Source: JACJVV01 sp964581515
GTDB taxonomy: Archaea > Nanobdellota > Nanobdellia > Woesearchaeales > JACJVV01
Direction of reading: 5' to 3'
DNA length: 64,000 bases
NCBI GenBank assembly: GCA_964581515.1
Contig: CAZOOV010000001.1
Location: forward strand, 62,001-126,000
How positions within the stretch are numbered: the first letter of the stretch is position 1; each line of letters starts with the position of its first letter. Below the pieces are notes generated by a model. The model was given only the letters and a program-made list of their open reading frames with translations. It did no database searches and was not told the DNA's origin. Below are positions 7,452-16,210 of this stretch, piece after piece. A program made the position numbers and the translations under genes.

Positions 7452-8558
7452 TTATCTCTTCAATAAGATTATATTCTCTTTCTTGACTACTTCATCTCTA
7501 CATTTCTTTGCCTTACCAAGCAGAATACACGCTTGATCGCTCTTGAGGCCTTTTATCCTATCTATGTATTTTGCTCCAAGGTCAGGAACTGCTTTTGCAA
7601 AATCATTTATCATAACAACATCCCCTTTCTTGAAACTGCCTTCCACTCTTTCTATACCAATAGGAAGAAGACTTACCTTACCTTCCTTAAGGACTTTCTC
7701 TGCACAAGTATTTACATGAATAATTCCACTAGGTTTTGCATTCAGAATCCATCTCTTTCTTGCAGATAGACGCTTAGTTGATATAAATAATGTACCTATC
7801 TCTTCTCCAGCAATAATCCTTGGAAGAAGACCATCTTCTCTACCATAAGCAATAACCATACTGCAGCCTGCATCTGTAACAATCTTTGCAGCCTGTACTT
7901 TAGAATGCATACCACCAATAGCAAAAGCAGACCCTGATTTTCCTGCATATTTGATAATTTCAGGAGTTATCTTATCTATTATATCAAGTTTTTTTGCATT
8001 CTTGTTCTTTTTTGGATTATCTGTGTACAAACCATCAATATCTGTCAATAAGATTAGAAGGTCTGCATCAATCTTTGATGCCACCATTGCAGAAAGCCTA
8101 TCATTATCTCCAAATTTAGTTCCTATCTCGTCAATACTGATAGTATCATTCTCATTGATTATGGGAATAATATTCATCTCAAACATCTTATTTATTGAGT
8201 TCTTAAGATTGAGAAATGTCTTTCTTTCAGAGAGAACATCATATGTCAATAAGACCTGAGCAACATTAATCTTATATTTTGCAAATGCCTTAGCATATTC
8301 ATTCATAAGTATTCCTTGACCAACACCTGCTAATGCTTGCCTGACTTTTATATCCTGAGACTTAGGTACATTTAGATGCATTGTACCAAATCCTATGGCA
8401 CCTGAACTCACTAAAACACATTTTTTTCCATCTTTAATGAGTTCACTCACCTGCTTTGCAATATCTTTTATGAAAGAAGGATCTATCCTGCTATTTTTGG
8501 AAAGAGTATTTGTTCCAATCTTGATTACAATTTTTTTTGCTTTTGAAAAATCTCTCAT
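7452..8558 (-). CDS. proB: Glutamate 5-kinase with C-terminal PUA domain
   Basis: 368 aa. The amino acid kinase domain starts KKIVIKIGTNTL, has LVSSGAIGFG, the glutamate/ATP residues of NENDTISIDEIGTKFGDND, and LLILTDIDGLY-type nucleotide contacts. Residues about 270-355 form a PUA domain (RKRWILNAKPSGIIHVN to GAKYIDRIKGLKSD), as in bacterial ProB. It phosphorylates glutamate in the first step of proline synthesis. Its ATG overlaps the proA stop by 4 bases (ATGA), so proC, proA and proB are one operon read in that order. Confidence 0.95.
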   Translation of the reverse strand: MRDFSKAKKIVIKIGTNTLSKNSRIDPSFIKDIAKQVSELIKDGKKCVLVSSGAIGFGTMHLNVPKSQDIKVRQALAGVGQGILMNEYAKAFAKYKINVAQVLLTYDVLSERKTFLNLKNSINKMFEMNIIPIINENDTISIDEIGTKFGDNDRLSAMVASKIDADLLILLTDIDGLYTDNPKKNKNAKKLDIIDKITPEIIKYAGKSGSAFAIGGMHSKVQAAKIVTDAGCSMVIAYGREDGLLPRIIAGEEIGTLFISTKRLSARKRWILNAKPSGIIHVNTCAEKVLKEGKVSLLPIGIERVEGSFKKGDVVMINDFAKAVPDLGAKYIDRIKGLKSDQACILLGKAKKCRDEVVKKENIILLKR

Positions 8559-9865
8559 TTTTTCTTGTTTGAAAGTTTTATCTTTTTATGTGTGAATTTT
8601 CTTTTTGGTTTGCTTCCTGAATAATCAGCGACGATATTTCCATTGCCAATCATTTTCCATTTGTATGTTAAAAGACCCTCTATACCAACTGGACCTCTTG
8701 CATGTATCTTTGAAGTTGATATGCCAACCTCTGCTCCAAGACCATACCTATAACCATCAGCAAATCGTGTACTACAATTGTGAAAAACACCTGCTGAATC
8801 AACAAGCTGCATGAATCTTTCTGCCTTACCTTTGTTTTTTGTTATGATTACCTCTGTATGTTTGCTTCCGTACCGATTAATATGTGCAATTGCTTCATCA
8901 ACATCAGATACAAGTTTGATGGAGAGAATCAGATCAGTGTATTCTGTCCTCCAGTCCACTTCATCTGCAGGAGAAATAGAGATAAATTTTCTTGTTTCTG
9001 AGTCTGCCAAGAGTTTTACTCCTTCCTTATCCATCAACTTTTTGAATCTTGGAAGAAATGATTTTGCTACCTTTTTATTTACCAGTAAAGTCTCCATTGC
9101 ATTACAAGCAGCAGGATATTGGCATTTTGAGTCCTTACAGACATTGAGAGCCATCTTCAAGTCAGCCTCATCATCCACATAAATATGACAAATACCATCT
9201 GCATGACCAAGAACAGGAATGTTAGTGTTGTCCATTACATATCTTACAAAAGGATTTGATCCTCTTGGAATAATTAAGCTAATAAATTCATCCATGCCAA
9301 GCATCTTCTTTACGTCATCCCTGGATTCTAATAATTGTATCCATCCTTTTGGCATGCCTGCACCCTCAGATGCTGATTTAATTATGTTGTATAAGGTTTT
9401 GTTTGTGTTTATTGCTTCTTTTCCGCCTTTCAGAAGCACTGAATTTCCAGATTTAAGACATAAAGATGATATTTGTACTAATGCATCAGGTCTTGATTCA
9501 AAAATGATGCCTATTACACCTATAGGACATGATACCTTGTAAAGCTTCAGGCCTTTGTCAAGCTCTGTTGCAGAAATGGTGTTTCCAACAGGATCTTTCA
9601 TCTTTGTGAGGTCCTTTATTCCTGAAATCACTTCATTAATCTTAGCGTTGTCAAAAAGAAGTCTTTTCTGAAGAACTTGATTTATCTTATCCTTTTTTGC
9701 TTTTTCAAGATCTTTTTTGTTTGCTGTTTTTATTTTTGCTTTATTATTATTCAAAGCTTTTGCAATAGCTTTTAGAGCATTGTTTTTCTTATCATTTGTA
9801 AGTGCTGCAAGAGCAATTGATGAGGTTTTAGCATCCTGTGCTTTTTTTCTAATCTGTCTGCTCAT
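8555..9865 (-). CDS. proA: Gamma-glutamyl phosphate reductase
   Basis: 436 aa, usual length. An aldehyde-dehydrogenase fold: PIGVIGIIFESRPDALVQ, LLKGGKEA and PRGSNPFVRYV form the NADPH part, and YPAACNAMETLLV holds the catalytic Cys. The C-terminal SKIHARGPVGIEGLLTYKW block is diagnostic for ProA. A lysine-rich tail (SKPKRKFTHKKIKLSNKKK) extends it. It reduces gamma-glutamyl phosphate to the semialdehyde. It overlaps proC by 17 bases upstream and proB by 4 bases downstream, indicating translational coupling. Confidence 0.96.
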   Translation of the reverse strand: MSRQIRKKAQDAKTSSIALAALTNDKKNNALKAIAKALNNNKAKIKTANKKDLEKAKKDKINQVLQKRLLFDNAKINEVISGIKDLTKMKDPVGNTISATELDKGLKLYKVSCPIGVIGIIFESRPDALVQISSLCLKSGNSVLLKGGKEAINTNKTLYNIIKSASEGAGMPKGWIQLLESRDDVKKMLGMDEFISLIIPRGSNPFVRYVMDNTNIPVLGHADGICHIYVDDEADLKMALNVCKDSKCQYPAACNAMETLLVNKKVAKSFLPRFKKLMDKEGVKLLADSETRKFISISPADEVDWRTEYTDLILSIKLVSDVDEAIAHINRYGSKHTEVIITKNKGKAERFMQLVDSAGVFHNCSTRFADGYRYGLGAEVGISTSKIHARGPVGIEGLLTYKWKMIGNGNIVADYSGSKPKRKFTHKKIKLSNKKK

Positions 9866-10667
9866 TTTTCCCCAGCTCCTTGCTTCTTTGTGTTGCTTTT
9901 GTTATTGTTTTACTTATCACATCATTAACATCTGAACTCTCAAGTATACTCCTTCCTGCAACAGTAGTTCCATTAGGAGAAGAAACCATGTCTATTAGTT
10001 CCTTAGGTTTCATATTGTTCTGCGCTAATAGTTTTGCTGTGCCTTCAAATGTTTTCAATGCAAGTTCATAGGATACATCTTCAGGCAGATTGTTATCTTT
10101 TCCTGCTTTTGTAAATGATTCTATCAATCTTGCAACAAATGCTGGACCTGAACCACTAAGCCCAGTAACAGCGTCAAGAAGACTTTCTTCTATTTGAAAT
10201 ACTTTTCCAGAAGATTTTAGAATATCTTTTACTTTTTTTGCTTCTGTCTTGTTTAACTGTGAATTAGGTGACATTCCCGCTGCCATCTCTCCAACTAAAC
10301 AAGGAGTATTTGGCATAACCCTTACTATTTTCTTATCACCAATCTTAGATTCAATAAAATCAATCTTTATTCCTGCAGCTATTGAGACTATTATCTTATC
10401 ATCACTGATCCTCTCTTTTATCTCATCAAGAACGGGACCAATTATTTGTGGTTTTACTGCTAAGAATATTATATTTGATTTATCTATAACTTCATTATTA
10501 TCTTTTGTTGTGAACACCTTAAGATCTTTCTTAAGTGCTGCTAGCCTTGAATTATCTTTATCAGAAGCAATTATATCATCAGAACCATAAATACCTTTAT
10601 CTAAAATACCTTTCATCAATGCATAGGCCATATTGCCTGCCCCAATAAATCCAATTTGCGTCATCAT
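9849..10667 (-). CDS. proC: Pyrroline-5-carboxylate reductase
   Basis: 272 aa. The N-terminal Rossmann motif is IGFIGAGNMAYALMKGIL, followed by NIIFLAVKPQ and VRVMPNTPCLVGEMAAG. The C-terminal dimer domain has AVTGLSGSGPAF and SPNGTTVAGRSILE. It completes proline synthesis using NAD(P)H. It is the first gene of the proC-proA-proB operon; the two Met codons at 10667 and 10664 are both possible starts. A full ProABC route is less common in archaea than ornithine cyclodeaminase, so the operon may be bacterial in origin. Confidence 0.96.
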   Translation of the reverse strand: MMTQIGFIGAGNMAYALMKGILDKGIYGSDDIIASDKDNSRLAALKKDLKVFTTKDNNEVIDKSNIIFLAVKPQIIGPVLDEIKERISDDKIIVSIAAGIKIDFIESKIGDKKIVRVMPNTPCLVGEMAAGMSPNSQLNKTEAKKVKDILKSSGKVFQIEESLLDAVTGLSGSGPAFVARLIESFTKAGKDNNLPEDVSYELALKTFEGTAKLLAQNNMKPKELIDMVSSPNGTTVAGRSILESSDVNDVISKTITKATQRSKELGKNEQTD

Positions 10668-10761
10668 AGAAAAAAAGCAGTATTGAATTAATAAATGTTT
10701 GTCTCTTATTTAATAAAATGAAAAAATAAGAAATTAGTTAGAAATTAAATCGTCCTAGGAT

Positions 10762-12666
10762 TTATTTTATCCTGATGCTTTCAAGATTTCTTGGACAACA
10801 GGTCTCAATCCTGAATGATTTATGGATACTGCTTGCTAGATCAAGACAACGTGTACTCTCACCATGATTTACTATTACTTTTCTAGGTCGAGGAGTACAA
10901 TTCTGGACAAAACGCATAAGCTCATTCCTATCTGAATGACCTGAGAAACCCTCAACAGTACCAATATCCATCTTTATCTCAAAAACTTGATTTTTTCCCT
11001 TAGTCCCCATCTGCATAAATTCCTTTTCTCCACGTTGTACACGTCTACCCAAAGACCCTTGTCCTTGATATGATACAAACATCAATGAATTCTTAGGATT
11101 ATCACAGAATGCCTTCAAATATTCTACTGAAGGACCTCCAGTAAGCATACCTGATGTTGCAAGAACAATACAGGGACCTTTATCTTCCATTATCTCTTTA
11201 CGTTCTTTTTGTGAACCAACACGTTTAAAGATAGGATTTAAGAAAGGATTATCATCACGATGGAAAATAAGCTTTCGAACATTATTATTAAGGAACTCTG
11301 GATACGCTGTATGAATAGCTGTAACATCCCAAACCATACCATCTATGTACATAGGGACATCCTTAAGACGACCAGATTTAATCAGTTTTTCAACAATCAA
11401 CATAATCTCTTGTGATCTTCCTACACCAAGTGTTGGAATTAGTACTTTTCCACCACGCTCAATAGTCTTTGTTATCATATCAACTGTTGCATCTTCTGAT
11501 TCATCACGTGTCTGAGGAACACAACTTTTCCCACCATAAGTACTTTCAATCATCATAGTTTCAAGTCTTGGAAACTTTGTATCAGAGGGATTAAGAAGCT
11601 GAGTCTTGCCATATTTCATATCTCCTGTATAAAGAAGATTATGGAGGCCATTTCCTACATGAATATGAACCATTGCACTTCCTAAAATATGACCTGCATT
11701 ATATAATGTAATCCTGATATCTGGTGTAATATCAGTAACCTCTTCATATTCTAAAGTAACTGTATGTTTAACAACCTCTTTTACTTCTTCAGAAGTATAT
11801 ATAGGATCTTTTCCTTCATTTCTTGCAATTTTTACTGTATCAAGCTGCAACAATGACATTATATCTCTAGTAGGTGCAGTACAATAAACTGGCCCCCTAT
11901 AACCATATCTGAAAAGATAGGGTAAGAATCCACTATGATCTACATGAGCATGTGAGATTATGACTGCATCAAGCTCGTTTATATTAAAATCAGGAGATTC
12001 AAGATAAGGATATGTTTCAGAAGCATCAATTCCAGTAGCTGGATCAATTCCACAATCAATAAGTATACGAGACTCAGGAGTCTGCAAGAGTAAAGCGCTT
12101 CTCCCTACTTGTCTTCCACTACCAAGATAAGTTAATCTGATCCATTCTTCTTTTCTGCCCCTTAACCAGCCATCATATATCCGATGACCTACTTTGTCGA
12201 GGAATTTTTTCCTATAATCGTTATTCAAATAAAGTACAGACCTAATATTTTCTATCAATTGACTTCTGATAACAGGTCTTCTCTTAATTACTGGTACCCA
12301 TAAGATTTTCTCTTTAATCTCTTGGAGAAAACCGCCTTGTTTACCTATAACTAGACCTGGCTTTTCAGCTTCTATAATAACCATTGAACGCTGTGGATCA
12401 AATATAATGCTACCAACATCTGCATCCTTAGGAATTATTTTTTTTATTTCTTTTTCTGCTTTTTCTTGATCCATAGATATACTAGGATCAGGTCTAAGTT
12501 CAACTCTTTTCTTAATATTATTGACTACATCTTTTATTGCGCCATTATTATTAAGAAGAAAATTCTTGTCTTTTGTATAAAGAACAATATTTGCACCTTC
12601 AAAAATAGCGCTTGTTATCTTGTTTGCAGGGAGTTGACTTAATATCTCCTTTAATATATCGCCCAT
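10762..12666 (-). CDS. fttA: KH-domain beta-CASP ribonuclease (aCPSF1/FttA), transcription termination factor
   Basis: 634 aa, normal family length. Residues 1-145 carry two KH-like domains, with GLVIGKQGG at 104-112. The metallo-beta-lactamase core has the zinc motif HAHVDH at 239-244 and further ligands in NAGHILGSAM and LLYTGDMK. The beta-CASP domain (ATSGMLTGGPSVEYL) precedes GFSGHSDRNEL and a final VNHGES. The family cleaves nascent RNA at U-rich 3' ends and drives archaeal termination. The conserved N-terminus supports the ATG at 12666. The window's long U-rich 3' tracts fit its activity. Confidence 0.97.
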   Translation of the reverse strand: MGDILKEILSQLPANKITSAIFEGANIVLYTKDKNFLLNNNGAIKDVVNNIKKRVELRPDPSISMDQEKAEKEIKKIIPKDADVGSIIFDPQRSMVIIEAEKPGLVIGKQGGFLQEIKEKILWVPVIKRRPVIRSQLIENIRSVLYLNNDYRKKFLDKVGHRIYDGWLRGRKEEWIRLTYLGSGRQVGRSALLLQTPESRILIDCGIDPATGIDASETYPYLESPDFNINELDAVIISHAHVDHSGFLPYLFRYGYRGPVYCTAPTRDIMSLLQLDTVKIARNEGKDPIYTSEEVKEVVKHTVTLEYEEVTDITPDIRITLYNAGHILGSAMVHIHVGNGLHNLLYTGDMKYGKTQLLNPSDTKFPRLETMMIESTYGGKSCVPQTRDESEDATVDMITKTIERGGKVLIPTLGVGRSQEIMLIVEKLIKSGRLKDVPMYIDGMVWDVTAIHTAYPEFLNNNVRKLIFHRDDNPFLNPIFKRVGSQKERKEIMEDKGPCIVLATSGMLTGGPSVEYLKAFCDNPKNSLMFVSYQGQGSLGRRVQRGEKEFMQMGTKGKNQVFEIKMDIGTVEGFSGHSDRNELMRFVQNCTPRPRKVIVNHGESTRCLDLASSIHKSFRIETCCPRNLESIRIK

Positions 12667-12742
12667 TTCTATTCTTCTCCGTGTTAGAATACAACTAAAT
12701 TAATTATTTAAATTGAAAATTATCTAAATCAAATAAAAAGAC

Positions 12743-13387
12743 TTATTCATCCTTTATTTCTGTTATGATATCTTGGCTCATTATACGGTTAGCACCATCC
12801 TTATTGATAAGGAATATATCTATACCATTACCAGATGCATTATCTCTACTGATTGCTGCATTCACACATTTAATAGCCAATGATTTTGCTTCAGCAAGAG
12901 ACATATTCTCTTTATAGCTTGTCTCAAGAACACCGTATGCCATAACACTACCTGAACCAGATGAAATAAAATCCTTACATTCACTGATAGTCCCATCAGG
13001 AAAGATATCGTAAAGATAAAAACCACTCTCATCTACACCAGCCATAACAAAATGACTTACTCCTGGCATCATGCTAGGTTTTCTAAGGTTATTATAGACC
13101 ATCCTTGACATAAGTGCTGCTGCTTCTTTTACATCTAATGTTTGATTAGTCCTGATAGTTTTTAGCTTTAATTCTGCTTTTGCTAATTTTATCAAAAGTT
13201 GAGCATCAGAAGCTGTACCAGCCATAGTGACTGCTATATTCTCAGTTATGTTATTAATCTTCTTTGTATCTTTCTGTGCTATCAAGTTCCCTGCTGTAGC
13301 TCTTTTATCTGCAGCCAAGATGACACCATCTTTGAACTTGATACCCATTGTTGTTGTTCCTGTCTTCATAACATTTGCATCTGACAT
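12743..13387 (-). CDS. psmB: Proteasome beta subunit
   Basis: With the ATG at 13387 the protein is 214 aa and has a 10-residue propeptide (MSDANVMKTG) removed before Thr11, the nucleophile of TTTMGIKFKDGVILAADKRA. Asp and Lys of the active site follow in that block, and SGSGSVMAYGVLE and SRDNASGNGIDIFLI close the fold. It forms the proteolytic chamber of the archaeal 20S proteasome. I rejected the ATG at 13411 because GGAGGT inside that extension is the Shine-Dalgarno site for 13387. The alpha subunit gene is not in the window. Confidence 0.93.
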   Translation of the reverse strand: MSDANVMKTGTTTMGIKFKDGVILAADKRATAGNLIAQKDTKKINNITENIAVTMAGTASDAQLLIKLAKAELKLKTIRTNQTLDVKEAAALMSRMVYNNLRKPSMMPGVSHFVMAGVDESGFYLYDIFPDGTISECKDFISSGSGSVMAYGVLETSYKENMSLAEAKSLAIKCVNAAISRDNASGNGIDIFLINKDGANRIMSQDIITEIKDE

Positions 13388-13507
13388 ATAACTAACCTCC
13401 ATTAATATCATATCATGAGAATATCCATTTATTATATCCTGGAAAGCTGGATTCTTATTTAAATTTTACGGAAATTACCCTCTTTTATGTTAAATTAAGT
13501 TAAAATG

Positions 13508-13536
13508 ATTATCGCCTAAAAGGCAAAACTGACTTT
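13508..13536. repeat. Half-copy of the GTAAAAAGTC-type hairpin repeat
   Basis: ATTATCGCCTAAAAGGC followed by AAAACTGACTTT matches the right half of the element at 16076-16161, differing by a few bases. It contains a GCCT-AAA-AGGC stem. It lies just after the lipoprotein gene of the pilin operon, a position suiting termination. Confidence 0.5.
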
Positions 13537-13544
13537 CTGTTTAT

Positions 13545-15092
13545 TTAAATATCAACAAAATAGACCTTATCTACACTAAGGCTTTCTGTCCTCAAATAAG
13601 GTTTTATCCTAGGCTCTGCTTCTGTACCTATATTCTTCTCAAACTTAAAATTGACCTCAATTTTTGGTCTTAATTCCCTTTCAGGATCAGACATTGATAA
13701 CAAAGAAGGCTTCACTGAATATGATTTCGTTTCACCAACACCCATCAAAGCTTCATTTAATTCTAATTTCCCAAGCAACTGTGTTCCTGATTCTGTAAGT
13801 TCAATAGATTGTAATACAGGACTAATTGCATCCTCATCAATTATTTGAGGGGTTATCTTTACTTCAAAACTCTTATCAAGCGCAAATGGCTGATTAAAAT
13901 AAACTTCCATCTTGAATTTGCCTAAGTCTGAAATACTTGCATCAAATGTATTTGCTTTCTCTTCTAATTCATCATCATTGATGTCAGGAGAACACTTATT
14001 ACTAGAATCGCAACTATAATGTATATAATCTCCATAAGAGAATTCACAATCCCCACAATCACCTGGACAATTACATTTGTCCTCATTAGCATCACATTGT
14101 TTATTTCCACAACAGTTACCTAAAGCATATTCATTAACACAATACAAATAACCATTGATATTCTTACATGAATCTATAGTACAAGCATTATCGTCCATGC
14201 AATCCTCTACATCACATGTGCTATTAGGCATTATTACAAATAAAAGATCATCTTTAATGTCTTTATCAAAAGAAGAAATAGAAGATCTTTCTTCACCTGA
14301 AGAATCAATAGTAAGCCTATCATAATATATTTCTACTGATAAGTCTTTTTCATCCTCCAAAATAGTGATAGTATTTGTGTTATTCCGACCATCCTCTGTT
14401 AATATAAAATCCTCATCAATCTCACTATTGATAGTATACAATATTTGATTTATATTATGTTCTGCCAATTGAACCCTATTTGAAGAAGACTTTTCATCAT
14501 ATACAACTATCCTTGTAATCTTAATCTTAGTATTATCCACTAACTTATCTGCTTTTATGTTAATATTTAGTTTTGAATGGCCCAATACGAAAGGACTGTC
14601 AAAAGAAGGTGTAAAAGATAATACATTAGTGCTTATAGTTTTTTGGAAATCACGTGATTCCCGTTGTAGAGAATTAAAATTTAACTCTATTATGCATTCT
14701 TTTTGGTCTAAACCCTGTTGATTACAGCTAGGATCAAGTGAATCATTGAGTTTATCATTATCATTGTCCATACCATCAGAACATTCATTCACCCCTAAAG
14801 GTGCATCTTCACATTTAGCTGCATAGAATTCATAGTCAGATTCGCATGCATCACAGTCTTTTTCACAGTTGCATTCATTCTCTCCTTCATCACATTGTTT
14901 ATTACCACAGCAATTAGGTCGTTTATTCTTAACACATTCATTAGATATGCATTTTTCACATAAACTTACTGAACAATCTGAATCAGTCTCACAAGTTTTC
15001 ACAGATGACTTATTACTGCCACCACCACAACCAGTCAAAATTATAGAAAATGTAAACAATAGAATGATAAAAAAAATAAATTTATGCTTGAT
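13545..15092 (-). CDS. Cys-rich lipoprotein of the pilin operon (ATC start proposed)
   Basis: With an ATC start at 15092 the protein is 515 aa and begins with a complete lipoprotein signal: Lys-His-Lys, a hydrophobic run, then LTGC at the lipobox. The only conventional alternative, TTG at 15059, removes the charged n-region and has no Shine-Dalgarno site. GGTG lies 7 bases before the ATC, the same spacing as before the ATGs of the two genes ahead. Two Cys-rich repeats (CCGNKQCDEGENECNCEKDC and CCGNKQCDANEDKCNCPGDC) occur near residues 60 and 350, between beta-rich domains. Function unknown; surface-exposed and likely part of the pilus-related operon. Confidence 0.75.
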   Translation of the reverse strand: MKHKFIFFIILLFTFSIILTGCGGGSNKSSVKTCETDSDCSVSLCEKCISNECVKNKRPNCCGNKQCDEGENECNCEKDCDACESDYEFYAAKCEDAPLGVNECSDGMDNDNDKLNDSLDPSCNQQGLDQKECIIELNFNSLQRESRDFQKTISTNVLSFTPSFDSPFVLGHSKLNINIKADKLVDNTKIKITRIVVYDEKSSSNRVQLAEHNINQILYTINSEIDEDFILTEDGRNNTNTITILEDEKDLSVEIYYDRLTIDSSGEERSSISSFDKDIKDDLLFVIMPNSTCDVEDCMDDNACTIDSCKNINGYLYCVNEYALGNCCGNKQCDANEDKCNCPGDCGDCEFSYGDYIHYSCDSSNKCSPDINDDELEEKANTFDASISDLGKFKMEVYFNQPFALDKSFEVKITPQIIDEDAISPVLQSIELTESGTQLLGKLELNEALMGVGETKSYSVKPSLLSMSDPERELRPKIEVNFKFEKNIGTEAEPRIKPYLRTESLSVDKVYFVDI

Positions 15093-15103
15093 TGAAAAAC
15101 ACC
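15090..15103 (-). promoter_or_regulatory. GGTG Shine-Dalgarno site before an ATC codon
   Basis: GGTG occupies 15103-15100 on the minus strand; ATC occupies 15092-15090, seven bases away. Upstream, TAG of the previous gene is in the same frame, so translation cannot be read through from it. This site decides the lipoprotein start. Confidence 0.6.
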
Positions 15104-15107
15104 TCTG

Positions 15108-15335
15108 CTATTTAGCTATCTCATATTCTTTAATTATAAGCATCATGAATACAAGTAGAATCACTACACCTGTCACGAAGAAATATAAGCTTGCTAAGAT
15201 ATCATTCTTCTCAATCACGACATATACGCCATACATAAGCACGAATGTAGATATCCAAAGGAATTTGTCAAGAACCATCCTCATGATTTCAAACTCTTCA
15301 GACATGGTTAATTTTCTTTTAACTTTCTTTTCCAT
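15108..15335 (-). CDS. Small two-helix membrane protein of the pilin operon
   Basis: 75 aa. A charged N-terminus (MEKKVKRKLTMSEEFEI) is followed by two hydrophobic segments, about 25-43 and 49-68, with a short charged hinge (EKNDILAS). No family recognised. GGTG lies 7 bases before the ATG. It is the middle gene of a three-gene minus-strand operon, 10 bases after the pilin gene and 15 bases before the lipoprotein. A membrane partner or assembly factor for the pilin is inferred from position. Confidence 0.75.
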   Translation of the reverse strand: MEKKVKRKLTMSEEFEIMRMVLDKFLWISTFVLMYGVYVVIEKNDILASLYFFVTGVVILLVFMMLIIKEYEIAK

Positions 15336-15345
15336 CTGAAATCAC

Positions 15346-15966
15346 CTACTTCTTAACAGTTAAACTTATTTCTTTTTGATAGATCTCTTCATTGTCTGTT
15401 GAACATTCTTCATCATCAACAGTATCAACAGCACAAATCTCTATTGTGAACAATGCAGGTACTTCAGCTGTTGCAGTTGTATAAGTTCCACCGATACCTT
15501 CCATTACCAATTGAACTGCATTCTTATCTGCTTGGAAAGTTACTTCCCATGCCTGAACATCGTCTTTTTCCAGTGTGAATACTTGTTTGCTGTATAGAAC
15601 ACTTATACCACCGCTATAACATGGATCTGCGAAACTACAGTCTTCATCATCATAAGGTGTACGAATCTTTTTTATCCAGTACTTATTATTGGGACTGGGA
15701 TTATAGAAAGCTAAAGTAGTCTCTTTATTATCTTTTTGTTTAATTACTAGATCATTAGGAGTCATAGTGATTTGTCTTTCTGCTGTTGGCATATCTGTTA
15801 CTTGAGATATGTCTAAAACTTCATCAACATTACCACCTATATCTTGAAATATTTTTCTCACAAATGTAAGTCCTAGACCAAGCATAACTACTGCAAGAAT
15901 AAGAATTACAATAGCCTCCATTGATAAGGATAAAGAACCTTTTTTGTTCCGTACAAATAACTTCAT
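15346..15966 (-). CDS. Type IV pilin-like (class III signal peptide) surface protein
   Basis: 206 aa. The N-terminus is MKLFVRNKKG then SLSLSMEAIVILILAVVMLG: a short basic leader, a Gly at the likely processing site, then the long hydrophobic helix of pilins and archaellins. The rest is a beta-rich domain with one Cys pair (DCSFADPC) and another near ICAVDTVDDEEC. The prepilin peptidase would cut after Gly10. GGTG 7 bases before the ATG gives the start. It is the first gene of the operon that continues with a small membrane protein and a lipoprotein. Confidence 0.82.
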   Translation of the reverse strand: MKLFVRNKKGSLSLSMEAIVILILAVVMLGLGLTFVRKIFQDIGGNVDEVLDISQVTDMPTAERQITMTPNDLVIKQKDNKETTLAFYNPSPNNKYWIKKIRTPYDDEDCSFADPCYSGGISVLYSKQVFTLEKDDVQAWEVTFQADKNAVQLVMEGIGGTYTTATAEVPALFTIEICAVDTVDDEECSTDNEEIYQKEISLTVKK

Positions 15967-16075
15967 TCATCAACACCTCTTTTCCCGGAAAAGATAATTT
16001 GAATATCTTTAAATCGTAATTAAAGAGATACTAATATTTATTCTTTATAAATCTTTCTACTTTTCTTAAAGGGAA

Positions 16076-16161
16076 GTAAAAAGTCTGCTTGCACGGCGTT
16101 ACCATAATTATCTTTAAAAAGAAGATAATTATCGCCTCATAAGGCAAAGCTGACTTTTTAC
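16076..16161. repeat. Nested inverted-repeat element
   Basis: Outer arms GTAAAAAGTCTGC (16076-16088) and GCTGACTTTTTAC (16149-16161) pair with one mismatch. Inside, GGCG (16095-16098) pairs with CGCC (16133-16136), and ATAATTATCTT (16104-16114) with AAGATAATTAT (16122-16132). It lies between the divergent pilin operon and rnhB. A related half occurs at 13508-13536 and a minimal hairpin at 46748-46770. It could be a miniature mobile element or a structured RNA. Confidence 0.65.
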
Positions 16162-16210
16162 AAACTTCTAAAGGGAAGACTTAAATAGATAAGTTGATTA
16201 ATTTATACTT

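Noticed and set aside
12743..13411. Longer start of the proteasome beta subunit (13411)
   Set aside because: GGAGGT lies inside the extension at the right distance for the ATG at 13387.
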